Part shown: positions 1 to 8,125 of the stretch, piece after piece
Layout: each line of letters begins with the position of its first letter
How positions within the stretch are numbered: the stretch's first letter is position 1
Origin: Pseudomonadota bacterium
GTDB taxonomy: Bacteria; Pseudomonadota; Gammaproteobacteria; Burkholderiales; Burkholderiaceae_C
Length of the DNA: 64,000 nt
Assembly (NCBI GenBank): GCA_963205115.1
Contig: CAUJHV010000049.1
Coordinates: forward strand, 62,001 to 126,000
Reading direction: 5' to 3'
Notes under the pieces: model-generated
What the model was told of the DNA's origin: nothing
Seen by the model: the letters and a program-made list of their open reading frames with translations, nothing else
The model's database searches: none
Position numbers and translations under genes: made by a program

Positions 1-1
1 C

Positions 2-103
2 GAAGATGTCTTCGAAGCCCTCTGCCAACACCTCGCGTCGACACCAGGCGTTGAAGTTGTCACCTTTCTGGAAGGCGCCAAGAGAACTTGGGCACGCGCA
101 TGA
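2..103 (+). CDS. 3' end of an unidentified gene (partial)
   Basis: An open frame enters from the left edge and ends at the TGA at 101-103, giving 33 codons. The last residues include VEVVTFLEGAK. The stop overlaps the next start as ATGA (100-103), which suggests real coding sequence and translational coupling. The tail looks somewhat like the C-terminus of polysaccharide deacetylases found in such clusters, but it is too short to assign. The function is left open. Confidence 0.5.
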   Translation, partial: EDVFEALCQHLASTPGVEVVTFLEGAKRTWARA

Positions 104-1101
104 ACCAGACCATTCCCAACCTGGTTTCGACCATCATTCCGGTCTTCAACAGACCCGCCATGCTGCAGCGGGCAGTGGACAGCGTGCTGGCGCAAACATG
201 GCGACCCATCGAGATCATCATTTGCGACGACGGCTCCACAGATGGGACGCCCGAGTTGGGCCGACGATTGGCGGCCGAGCACCCGGCGATAATTCGCTAT
301 CTCTGGAACCCGAACCGGGGTGCCGGCCCGGCCCGCGAGGCCGGTCGCCAACGAGCACAAGGAGAGTTCATCCAGTACCTGGACAGCGACGACACCTTGT
401 GGCCTCGAAAGTTCGAGGCTCAGATCAAGGCATTGCGCGAGAGGCCAGAGTGCGGCATCGCCTATGGGCAGATCCGCTTCTGTCGGGAAGGTGAGCCTCC
501 GTCTACTACCGCCTACAAGTGGTCTGGGCGAGAGCTGCCAACGCTTTTTCCTTGGATCTTGGCAGACCGGTGGTGGAACACCGACACGCCCTTGTGGCGC
601 AGGTCGGTGTGCGACGCCATCGGCCCTTGGTCTGACTTGCGGTACTCACAGGACTGGGAATACGACGCCAGAGCGGGCGCTCTGGGTGTGAAGCTCGTCC
701 ATGTCCCCGAATTTGTCACTGACCAACATCATCACGCCAAGGAACGCCAGACGGGTCACGGCAGGTGGTTGAGCCCAGAGGATCAAGTGCGGTTCTTTCG
801 CTCCTTGGCCCAACAGGCGAAGCAGGCCGGGGTGCGGCCTGAAGCACCTGAGATGCTTCACTTTGTTCGCTGGGTGCTGTCCCACTCTCGGAAGTGCGCC
901 CAACAGGGGTTCCCGCTAGAAGCAGAAGACTTGTATGGGCTGTGCCTCGAACTTTCGGCCAAGCCTGCCCCAAGTGCGCTGGTATATGGCGCGCTGGCCA
1001 AAGTTGTCGGGTGGCAGCGGTCTGCCAACACGCTGGAGCGCCTGAGGGCGACACTGAGTCGGCGCGCGGGAGCTGAGACTCTGAAGCAATCTTGGCAGTG
1101 A
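100..1101 (+). CDS. Family 2 glycosyltransferase
   Basis: A protein of 333 residues with a GT-A fold start: STIIPVFNRPAMLQRAVDSV near residue 10, then CDDGSTDGT and the LDSDD metal-binding (DxD-like) motif near residue 90. It is expected to transfer a sugar from a nucleotide sugar to a lipid-linked repeat unit on the cytoplasmic face of the inner membrane. The ATG at 100 is chosen because it overlaps the upstream stop as ATGA; a TTG 12 bases upstream is also in frame. It lies at the left end of the exopolysaccharide cluster. Donor and acceptor cannot be read from the sequence. Confidence 0.85.
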   Translation: MNQTIPNLVSTIIPVFNRPAMLQRAVDSVLAQTWRPIEIIICDDGSTDGTPELGRRLAAEHPAIIRYLWNPNRGAGPAREAGRQRAQGEFIQYLDSDDTLWPRKFEAQIKALRERPECGIAYGQIRFCREGEPPSTTAYKWSGRELPTLFPWILADRWWNTDTPLWRRSVCDAIGPWSDLRYSQDWEYDARAGALGVKLVHVPEFVTDQHHHAKERQTGHGRWLSPEDQVRFFRSLAQQAKQAGVRPEAPEMLHFVRWVLSHSRKCAQQGFPLEAEDLYGLCLELSAKPAPSALVYGALAKVVGWQRSANTLERLRATLSRRAGAETLKQSWQ

Positions 1102-1176
1102 GACGGCTGTGCGAGGCGTGAGCGGGTGGGGTCGCTCAGTGCTCGTCGAGGCAGCGCGTCGCTTTCACGCATACGA

Positions 1177-1713
1177 ATGAGCATCTTTGACTATGGCCCG
1201 GTGGTATCAGACTACGCACGCGCAGCGTGGTTGCGCGCGCGCGGTGCCCACTTGGCTGCCAAGGTCCGTGTGGGAGCGGGATGCAGCGTATCGCGTGCCC
1301 GGTTCCTCACGGCCGCGACTCGGGTGGTGTTCGAGCCGGGGGTTGTTTTCAAGCTGGTCGGCAGTGAACAACAGGTGGAACTCGGGGAACACGTCTTTAT
1401 TGGACGCGGCTCGATATTCGATCTCAGCGGCGACTTATCCATCGGCGCGGGCACCATGCTGGCGCCGATGTGCTTTGTGACTGATCACAACCATGGCACT
1501 GCGGCGGGCACGCCGATGTGGCGTCAGGTCAATGTTCGCGCGCCCGTGCGAATTGGTGCGGACTGCTGGTTGGGCGCTCGCGTTACTGTCTTGCCGGGCG
1601 TCAGCATTGGTGACGGCGCCGTGGTAGCTGCCGGATCCGTGTTGACGCGGGATGTGGCCCCAGGCGCCATTGTCGCCGGAGTTCCGGCACGATTTATCAG
1701 GAACCGATCGTGA
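1177..1713 (+). CDS. Left-handed beta-helix O-acetyltransferase
   Basis: A protein of 178 residues built of hexapeptide repeats (for example IGDGAVVAAGSVLTRDVAPG near the C-terminus), with the acceptor-site pattern DHNHGT typical of the maltose/galactoside acetyltransferase group. It should O-acetylate a sugar of the polysaccharide from acetyl-CoA. The start ATG at 1177 gives MSIFDYGP; an in-frame GTG at 1126 would add 17 unlikely residues. Its stop overlaps the GTG of the following methyltransferase gene (GTGA at 1710-1713), so the two are probably co-translated. Confidence 0.85.
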   Translation: MSIFDYGPVVSDYARAAWLRARGAHLAAKVRVGAGCSVSRARFLTAATRVVFEPGVVFKLVGSEQQVELGEHVFIGRGSIFDLSGDLSIGAGTMLAPMCFVTDHNHGTAAGTPMWRQVNVRAPVRIGADCWLGARVTVLPGVSIGDGAVVAAGSVLTRDVAPGAIVAGVPARFIRNRS

Positions 1714-2402
1714 CGCACTCTTTGATGCTGTGGCTGTTTCAAGACCACGCGCAGTTTGGTCCCGGCCGTGATGGCCGAGTGCCTTGGCGAAAGGATCCAC
1801 TGCACCTGATGCTGCGTATGGTTTGCATGGCGGGAATCATGTTGTTTTCGCGCCATCCCGGTGACCTACTCATGTGGGCCAAATCCATGGTCAAGCGTAG
1901 GCGGCCACTCGCGTTGCCGCTGCCATGGCTAACCTTTGATGCCATTCGCCAAATCAACCAATACCTTGGCCATGGAAAGCGAATCTACGAATACGGCTCA
2001 GGCCACTCCACCCTCTATTGGGCGACTCTTGGTTAGGAGGTTCACTCAGTGGAAGATAACCCAGGTTGGTATGAACTCGCTCAACAGAAAATTTCATCAT
2101 TGAAGAACGTGACGGTAAGTTTGGCTCAGAACGAAGCCGCATACGTGGGCAGCATAAACGAGATGAATGGGGATTTTGACGTCGTCTTGGTCGACGGCGC
2201 TTATCGTCTGGCATGTATCGATGCCGCTGTGCTGCGCGTTCGACACGGAGGGATACTGGTGGTCGCCAATACCGATTGGCATTGGTTTGACGATGTCGAT
2301 TCACACATTCCGGCTGGTTGGCGGAAAACAGTCTTTGCCGGATGCGCGCCCTTTATCGGCTATCCCAGCCAGACAACCGTATGGGTTCGACCGGATGCTT
2401 AG
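1710..2402 (+). pseudogene. SAM-dependent methyltransferase split by an in-frame amber codon
   Basis: One reading frame of about 230 codons encodes a class I methyltransferase: the SAM-binding stretch RIYEYGSGHSTLYWA, then HSVEDNPGWY, then FDVVLVDGAYR and HGGILVVANTDW. It is interrupted by TAG at 2034-2036, between SAM motif I and the following acidic strand, without any frame change. The first part (1710-2033) has 108 residues. The second part could restart at GTG 2049, giving 117 residues, because a consensus ribosome binding site overlaps the stop. The gene may be inactivated, a true two-piece enzyme, or a sequencing error from CAG/AAG/GAG. Its likely role is O-methylation of a glycan. The C-terminus overlaps the next glycosyltransferase by 8 bases. 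Confidence 0.75.
2034..2051 (+). promoter_or_regulatory. Shine-Dalgarno overlapping the amber stop, with in-frame GTG
   Basis: The TAG stop at 2034-2036 is the beginning of TAGGAGGT. The AGGAGG core (2035-2040) lies eight bases before an in-frame GTG at 2049. This is one of the best ribosome binding sites in the cluster and would allow re-initiation of the C-terminal half of the split methyltransferase. Confidence 0.5.
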
Positions 2403-3312
2403 TTGCTCGAATCCGGAGCAAGCTGTGCAGTCGCGACTGAGCGTGGTGATCCCAACGTATCAGCGCGAGGCTGTGCTGCTGGACAGCTTGCACCAGCTGA
2501 TCCAGCTGAAGCCAGCACCTGCGGAGATCATCGTGGTCGACCAGACTCCGCAGCATGACGCTAACACCGAGCAAGGCTTGCAGCTGCTCGAAGCGCGGGG
2601 TGCCATTCGTTGGCTGCGGCGCACGCAGCCATCTATTCCTGCGGCAATGAACGCGGGCTTGTTGGCTGCACACTCCGACGTTGTTCTATTCTTGGACGAC
2701 GATATTCGGCCACACGCGGGCCTGGTGTCTGCCCACCTTGAGGCACAGAGCCTGCACCCTGGCCTCGTGGCCGGCCAAGTGTTGCAGCCTGGCCAAACAT
2801 CAGTGCCTCTCGCGCCGGCCGAGCCGTTCAGGTTCAACAGTACAGATCCAGCCTCCATTCAAGAGTTCATGGGAGGCAACTTTTCCATTCGCCGGGATCT
2901 CGCTGTGGCGCTGGGCGGCTTCGACGAGAACTTCGTAGGTGCCGCCTATCGCTTCGAAGCGGAGTTTGCCTTCCGCTATACGCGGCGCCACGGAGCCATC
3001 CACTACACGCCCGACGGCCTGATCCATCACCTGCAGGCGTCAGCCGGGGGCACAAGGGCTCACGGCCACCATCTGCGCACGGTCAAGCCCGGGCATAGCG
3101 TGGGAGCCTACTACTACTTGTTGCGCACTCGTCAGCCGCAGTGGTGGCGGCAGGCGCTGATACGCCCGCTGCGTTCGGTGAGAACAAGGCACCACCTGTT
3201 GCGGCCATGGTGGATACCGCTCACGCTGCTGGCTGAAGCCCGGGGCTGGTGGGCGGCGCTGCGCCTTTCCCGGGCGGGCCCTCGGCTGATTGACGTGTAT
3301 GCAGGCAATTGA
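2395..3312 (+). CDS. Family 2 glycosyltransferase
   Basis: A protein of 305 residues. The GT-A signature RLSVVIPTYQREAVLLDSL begins near residue 14, with the donor-site LDDDIRP near residue 97 and GGNFSIRRDLAVALGGFDE, the usual GT2 acceptor-side motif, near residue 160. The start ATG at 2395 overlaps the methyltransferase stop. It probably adds one residue of the exopolysaccharide repeat unit in the cytoplasm. The C-terminal part is basic and rich in Trp and Arg, which would favour membrane association. The exact linkage is unknown. Confidence 0.85.
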   Translation: MLSCSNPEQAVQSRLSVVIPTYQREAVLLDSLHQLIQLKPAPAEIIVVDQTPQHDANTEQGLQLLEARGAIRWLRRTQPSIPAAMNAGLLAAHSDVVLFLDDDIRPHAGLVSAHLEAQSLHPGLVAGQVLQPGQTSVPLAPAEPFRFNSTDPASIQEFMGGNFSIRRDLAVALGGFDENFVGAAYRFEAEFAFRYTRRHGAIHYTPDGLIHHLQASAGGTRAHGHHLRTVKPGHSVGAYYYLLRTRQPQWWRQALIRPLRSVRTRHHLLRPWWIPLTLLAEARGWWAALRLSRAGPRLIDVYAGN

Positions 3313-3441
3313 ACCCGATGCTGGCTGCTCGGCTAGCGGGGCGTGCAGTGCCGCCTTGCGAGCCACCTTGGCGTCTGCATCGCATTTGTTCCGCAGCTTG
3401 GGTGGCCCTGCAGTTGCCGCATCCATAGACGGCTTCCGCCA

Positions 3442-4401
3442 ATGAGCCTGTCCCCTGCAGTTTCCGTGGTCATGAGCGTCTACAACGGCGCTCCGAAGCT
3501 TGAGAAGACCATTCGGTCCATTCTTGCTCAGACCTTTACCGATTTTGAGTTTGTCGTCGTCAATGATGGCTCGACCGATACGTCGCTGGACATCTTGAAT
3601 CGACTACAGAAGGAAGACCACCGGGTTCGCGTCATTGATCAACCCAACACGGGTCTTACGCGGGCCCTGAATACAGGCTGCATGGCCGCACGGGGCGACA
3701 TCATCGTGCGACAAGACGTCGGAGATATATCTCTACCCACACGCATCGAAGTACAAGTCAAGTACTTGCACATGAATCCAAGGGTGGTCGCGGTCGGCGT
3801 CGCATCACGCAGAATTGGCCCAGCAGGCGAGGTACTTGGCGAACACTCTAGGCCCATTGAGCCTGAAGCAATCACCCGTGAGCTCACAGAGAACGGCTTG
3901 GGATTGTTGCATGCTTCCAGCGCCTTCCGCCGTGAAGCGTTCTTCGCTGTGGGTGGATACAGACCAGAGTTTCGCTTTGCGCAAGATACTGACCTGTGGC
4001 TTCGTATCATTGAGTATGGGTTTCTGGCAGAAATACCAGAAGTGCTCTTTGAAGTTGATATAGAAACGGCCGGCATCAGCGCTCAGAGAATTGATCAGCA
4101 AGTACTATTATGGAACATCGCGCGCGAGTGCTTCAGAGCTCGCCAAGAGGGCGTTTCAGAATCCGCTTTGCTTGCAAGAGCTGGTGAGATCAGTGCCTCA
4201 CATGTTGCGGCGGTGGATCCCCGGACGCGCCGCGTTCAAGAACTGCGAGCAGAGTATTTCATTGGCAGTCAATTGTTCAGTTTGCGAGATTCTCGCTGCC
4301 GTCGATACCTATGGAATGCTTCCAAGGTGCCTTCGCTTAGATTTCGGGCGCTTGGGAAGTTTCTTCTCTCCTATATGCACTTCTCCGGCCATGTCGAATG
4401 A
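3442..4401 (+). CDS. Family 2 glycosyltransferase
   Basis: A protein of 319 residues. SVVMSVYNGAPKLEKTIRSI begins near residue 7, followed by VVNDGSTDTS and RQDVGD in the place of the usual DxD motif. FRREAFFAVGGYRPEF and the QDTDLWLRI motif follow near residues 165-195, all typical of GT2 enzymes. The ATG at 3442 is chosen because the homologous region begins directly after it; longer in-frame starts give a Cys-rich, implausible leader. Base composition is visibly richer in A and T than in the genes from 4.7 kb onwards, which hints at separate acquisition. Confidence 0.85.
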   Translation: MSLSPAVSVVMSVYNGAPKLEKTIRSILAQTFTDFEFVVVNDGSTDTSLDILNRLQKEDHRVRVIDQPNTGLTRALNTGCMAARGDIIVRQDVGDISLPTRIEVQVKYLHMNPRVVAVGVASRRIGPAGEVLGEHSRPIEPEAITRELTENGLGLLHASSAFRREAFFAVGGYRPEFRFAQDTDLWLRIIEYGFLAEIPEVLFEVDIETAGISAQRIDQQVLLWNIARECFRARQEGVSESALLARAGEISASHVAAVDPRTRRVQELRAEYFIGSQLFSLRDSRCRRYLWNASKVPSLRFRALGKFLLSYMHFSGHVE

Positions 4402-4668
4402 CACAGCGATGGAAAACTGCATTGACGCGTGTCGGTGTGTGAATCCAGTTTCCTTCTTATCGCTTGCTCTCCATCTTCAACACAAATGTCGTTTGGTACG
4501 TCTCGAACAAGTCGATCAAGGCCTACCTGATGTATATCGATCGGTGAACATTTCGCACTTGCGCCTGCCGAACTCCAATCGCCATGCCATGCTGGCAGGC
4601 GTACAGGGCAGGCCGCATGCATGGCCAACTATGGTGGGAGTAGCCGGGGCCGGGGCGCGGGTGCTGCC
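4402..4668 (+). other. Gap within the polysaccharide operon
   Basis: These 267 bases separate two glycosyltransferase genes that otherwise sit in a tightly packed cluster. The left part is AT-richer than its surroundings. A 97-codon frame from ATG 4391 runs through it into the next gene but resembles no family I know. I see no clear promoter or terminator. It may be the scar of a gene loss or the edge of an inserted segment. Confidence 0.3.
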
Positions 4669-5742
4669 ATGCGCGTCGCGCTGATCTCGACCGTGGCGCC
4701 GGGTGCCCACAGCAGCATGGGCATCTATGGAGAGCTCGTCGCGTCCGCTTTGCGCGCTCATGCGCCACAGATTGACGCTGCACCGGTGTTTCTGCAGCCA
4801 TCGGCTTCCCCTCCGTCGGGGCGGCTGGGCGAGCGTTGGGCGCTGTTGAAGTCGATCGTCCGATCGCGGGCTGCGTCGGGAAAGCTGCAGGCCGATGTCT
4901 TTCACGTGCTGGATGGAAGTTTTGGCTACATGGCCACGGGGCTTCCCCTGCAACGTACGCTGGTGACCGTGCACGACTTGATACCCGCCTGGCAAGCGCG
5001 GGGCCGCTTTCCGGTGCCGAAGCCAGGATGGGCGGCGCAGCGACTCATCGAGAGCAGTCTGGACCTCATTCGCCGCGCCCGAGCGGTTCACGCCGTGAGT
5101 GCCTGCACCGCAGACGACATCCACGAATTGACCGGTCGCCGTGTGGACGCCGTGATTCCCAATCCCGTGAGGCCCCTGACCCGCGTGCGAGATCAAGCCA
5201 CCGACAAGTCCGCTGGGGTGCTGCACGTCGGCAACAACGGCTTCTACAAGAACCGCGCCGGCGTGCTCGAGATCTTTGCGGCCATCGCGAAGCGCCACCC
5301 GTCGCTCCCCTTGGTCATGGCGGGCCCGGAGCCCACGCCAGCTCTCCTGCTCCGTGCGCAGGACCTGGGTCTCACCGGTCGAGTCCGTTGGGTGACCGGC
5401 CCCAGCGACGACGATCTGGCTACGTTGTATGCCCAGGCACGCCTGCTGCTCTTTCCCAGCTGGTACGAAGGCTTCGGATGGCCACCGCTGGAGGCGATGC
5501 AGCACGGATGTCCGGTGGTCTGCGCAGACACCGGGTCGCTCCCCGAAGTGGTGGGCGATGCAGCCTTGCTGTGGTCACCTCAGGATATCGAAGGCTTTGC
5601 TGCGCAGGCGCTCCGTGTGCTGGACGATGAAGCGCTGCAGCGCGCGCTCATAGTGCGCGGGCGCCGGCGTGTCGAGGCGTTCAGCCTGCAGCGCTTGGCA
5701 GAGGGGCTCGTGCCCTTGTACGAACGGCTGGCGGCTGCATGA
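4669..5742 (+). CDS. Family 4 (GT-B) glycosyltransferase
   Basis: A protein of 357 residues with a GT-B fold. The N-terminal domain contains DVFHVLDGSFGYMA and LVTVHDLIPAW. The C-terminal nucleotide-sugar domain carries LHVGNNGFYKNRAGVLE near residue 185 and FPSWYEGFGWPPLEAMQHG near residue 262, the EGFGxPxxE motif of retaining GT4 enzymes. The start at ATG 4669 (MRVALIST) matches the first beta strand; upstream codons are Gly/Arg-rich and unlikely. It is probably a mannosyl- or similar transferase building the repeat unit. Confidence 0.85.
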   Translation: MRVALISTVAPGAHSSMGIYGELVASALRAHAPQIDAAPVFLQPSASPPSGRLGERWALLKSIVRSRAASGKLQADVFHVLDGSFGYMATGLPLQRTLVTVHDLIPAWQARGRFPVPKPGWAAQRLIESSLDLIRRARAVHAVSACTADDIHELTGRRVDAVIPNPVRPLTRVRDQATDKSAGVLHVGNNGFYKNRAGVLEIFAAIAKRHPSLPLVMAGPEPTPALLLRAQDLGLTGRVRWVTGPSDDDLATLYAQARLLLFPSWYEGFGWPPLEAMQHGCPVVCADTGSLPEVVGDAALLWSPQDIEGFAAQALRVLDDEALQRALIVRGRRRVEAFSLQRLAEGLVPLYERLAAA

Positions 5743-5795
5743 CGGGCCCCATGCTGCCGCCCCAGATTACGCTGGCGAACCGCCTCGACCCCTAG

Positions 5796-6929
5796 ATGAG
5801 CCATCGGATTGCCTTCAACGCCCTGTCGGTCGACAACCTCTCGGGTCGGCACGTTTTTCTGGGGCACGTCCGGCAAGTGCTGCGGGCCAGTCATTCCGCC
5901 TCGCGGCGACATCTGCTGTTGCACCATGCCGGCAATCGCGATCTGGCGCAGGCTTTGGGGGGTGGGGTCGAGGCCATCGAGTGCTCTCCCGCCACGAGGA
6001 GCTGGCGGACGCGGTGGTGGTGGGAGTCTACGGAGCTCCCCAGGCTGATGAAGTCGCATGGCGTCGACTTTCTCTTCTCGCCAGCCGGTGTACGCAGCAC
6101 CGGTGTGGATGTGCCGCAGCTCGTGCTGGCCCAGAACCCGTGGTGCCTGGTACCCGAGGTCCACACGGGCATCGTCGATCACCTGAAGGCGGCCGCTCAG
6201 CGATACGCCTATGCGGATGCGCAGCGCAAGGCCACGCTGATGCTGTTCAACTCGGACTACATGCGGCGCGTGTACGAGGCCAATGCCGGCAGTGCGGCGA
6301 AAGAGGCGAGACTGCTGCTTCAGGGCATCGACGATGCCAACTTCGAACGGGGCCACCTGCCGCTGACGTTCGACGAGCGACGCACGGAGATCGTTCTGGT
6401 CTCCGTGATGGCGCGCCACAAGGCGGTGCAGGATGTCGTGGCCGCGTTGGCCTCCTTGCGCAAACAAGGCGTGGACGCCTCGCTGAGTCTCGTTGGCCCT
6501 TGGGTCGATCCCGGGTACGAACGTTTCATCCGCAGCCAGGTTGCCGAGCAAGGACTCGAGCGGCACGTGGCCATCGAAGGCAAGGTCTCGAATGAGCAAC
6601 TGTTGCAGCACTACGCCCGCGCAAGGGTCTTCTGCCTACTCAGTCGCTGCGAATCGTTTGGGATCCCGGCCGTGGAAGCGCAGGCGTTCGGCACGCCGTG
6701 CGTGGTGGCCGATGCCGGTGCCCCGCCCGAGATCTCCGGGCCTGGCGGCGTTGTCGTCGCTGCCGGGGACATTCCGGGTGCCGCACGGGCCCTGGGCCGA
6801 TTGCTCACCGAGCGACAGGCCTGGGACGAGCGGTCACGCGCCGCACGTACCAATGTCGAACGGTTTCGCTGGGAGCGCTGCTCGCAGCCCCTGGTCGATT
6901 GGCTGAGTGAGCACGGTGCCCTCCACTGA
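5796..6929 (+). CDS. Family 4 (GT-B) glycosyltransferase
   Basis: A protein of 377 residues. Its C-terminal half carries VLVSVMARHKAVQDVVAAL, LSLVGPWVDPGY, IEGKVSNEQLLQHYARARVF and the donor-binding CESFGIPAVEAQAFGTPCVV, all standard for GT4 enzymes. The N-terminal acceptor domain has LVLAQNPWCL. The preceding gene ends 53 bases upstream. Its 3' end overlaps the following acyltransferase by 23 bases, so both are probably expressed together. The sugar is not predictable. Confidence 0.85.
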   Translation: MSHRIAFNALSVDNLSGRHVFLGHVRQVLRASHSASRRHLLLHHAGNRDLAQALGGGVEAIECSPATRSWRTRWWWESTELPRLMKSHGVDFLFSPAGVRSTGVDVPQLVLAQNPWCLVPEVHTGIVDHLKAAAQRYAYADAQRKATLMLFNSDYMRRVYEANAGSAAKEARLLLQGIDDANFERGHLPLTFDERRTEIVLVSVMARHKAVQDVVAALASLRKQGVDASLSLVGPWVDPGYERFIRSQVAEQGLERHVAIEGKVSNEQLLQHYARARVFCLLSRCESFGIPAVEAQAFGTPCVVADAGAPPEISGPGGVVVAAGDIPGAARALGRLLTERQAWDERSRAARTNVERFRWERCSQPLVDWLSEHGALH

Positions 6930-8064
6930 CCCGGCAGCGGGCCGGGTGGCTCGCCTGGCCTCCAGGTTCCAGCGCCCGACCGCCGCGGCGGATTTCCTGC
7001 CGCTGATCGATGGCTGGCGCTTCGTGGCGATCACCTCGGTGGTTCTCTATCACCTGAATGACTACCTGGTGACGAAGACCGGGCGGCACGGCGAATTCGA
7101 CCTTCTGTCTCGCGTGTTCTCGTACGGCTACCTGGGCGTGCCGCTGTTCTTCATGCTCAGTGGATTCATCATCGCGCGTCCGTTCCTGGCGGGCCGTGCG
7201 CCGCCCATCGCGGCCTACTTCAAGCGCAGGCTCTACCGACTGGAGCCACCGTATCTCATCAACCTTTTTCTGGTGTATGTCCTGCTGGTGACCGTACTGA
7301 AGCAAGACGCCATCGGACTGCTTCCCCATCTGCTCGCAAGCGCCACCTATGCGCACAACCTGTTGTTCGGGGACGCCAGCAAGATCAACTTTGTTGCCTG
7401 GTCTCTGGAAGTGGAGTTCCAGTACTACGTGCTGGCGCCGCTGATCCTGGGGCTGATGCTGCGGTTTGGCACGACGTCTCGACGCCTGGCGCTGTTGGGG
7501 CTCATCGCACTGGGCAGTTGGACCTTCTGGGACGCGGGTATCGCCCGGTCGGTCCTCGGGCTGACCTTGGTGCGCTACGTCGGCTTTTTTGCCACTGGAA
7601 TCTTGGCCGCCGATGTCTTCGTGACCTCGTGGCGAGAGAGGGCGCCCACGGGTTGGCTGGGCGATCTGGCGGCCACGACCGGCACGCTGTTGCTGTGCGG
7701 CTGCGCCTACGTCGGCGGTGCCTGCAGTTCCCTGCTGCCTACGGCCATGCTGTTGATGCTGTTGGGCTCCCTGAGGGGAACCTGGACGCGGCGGGCCCTG
7801 TCATGGCGTCCCGTGTATCTCGTGGGCGGCATGTGCTACACGATCTACCTCTACCACTTCTATGTGATATCGGCTGTCGGCCGCTGGATGCTGCCGTGGA
7901 TGTCCGCGGACCGGGCGCTGTGGCAGAACCTCTTGATATTGGCCGCGGTCGTCCTGCCCGCGGTGTTCGTGGCCTGCGCGGCGCTCTTCGTTGGAATTGA
8001 ACGGCCATTCATGCAGCCGTCAAGACCTCGACGCAACGTTCGGGTTGCTGTCCCGCTCGCCTAG
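6907..8064 (+). CDS. Membrane acyltransferase, OafA/YrhL type (acyltransferase 3)
   Basis: A protein of 385 residues with about ten hydrophobic segments. LIDGWRFVAITSVVLYHL contains the conserved early H, followed by GYLGVPLFFMLSGFIIARPF and FKRRLYRLEPPYLI, the signature of acyltransferase family 3. These inner-membrane enzymes move acetyl or other acyl groups onto sugars from the cytoplasmic donor. The start is a GTG at 6907, inside the previous gene (a second GTG lies at 6916). Together with two beta-helix acetyltransferases it points to a heavily acylated polysaccharide. Confidence 0.88.
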   Translation: MSTVPSTDPAAGRVARLASRFQRPTAAADFLPLIDGWRFVAITSVVLYHLNDYLVTKTGRHGEFDLLSRVFSYGYLGVPLFFMLSGFIIARPFLAGRAPPIAAYFKRRLYRLEPPYLINLFLVYVLLVTVLKQDAIGLLPHLLASATYAHNLLFGDASKINFVAWSLEVEFQYYVLAPLILGLMLRFGTTSRRLALLGLIALGSWTFWDAGIARSVLGLTLVRYVGFFATGILAADVFVTSWRERAPTGWLGDLAATTGTLLLCGCAYVGGACSSLLPTAMLLMLLGSLRGTWTRRALSWRPVYLVGGMCYTIYLYHFYVISAVGRWMLPWMSADRALWQNLLILAAVVLPAVFVACAALFVGIERPFMQPSRPRRNVRVAVPLA

Positions 8065-8125
8065 AGTGTTGTTCCATGAATCCGGTATCGCCTCTCAGGC
8101 AAGCATCGCTGCACGCGGAATCGAC

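Noticed and set aside
4391..4684. A possible 97-residue gene between two glycosyltransferases
   Set aside because: It resembles no family, overlaps both neighbours and has no ribosome binding site; kept only as a note in the gap entry.
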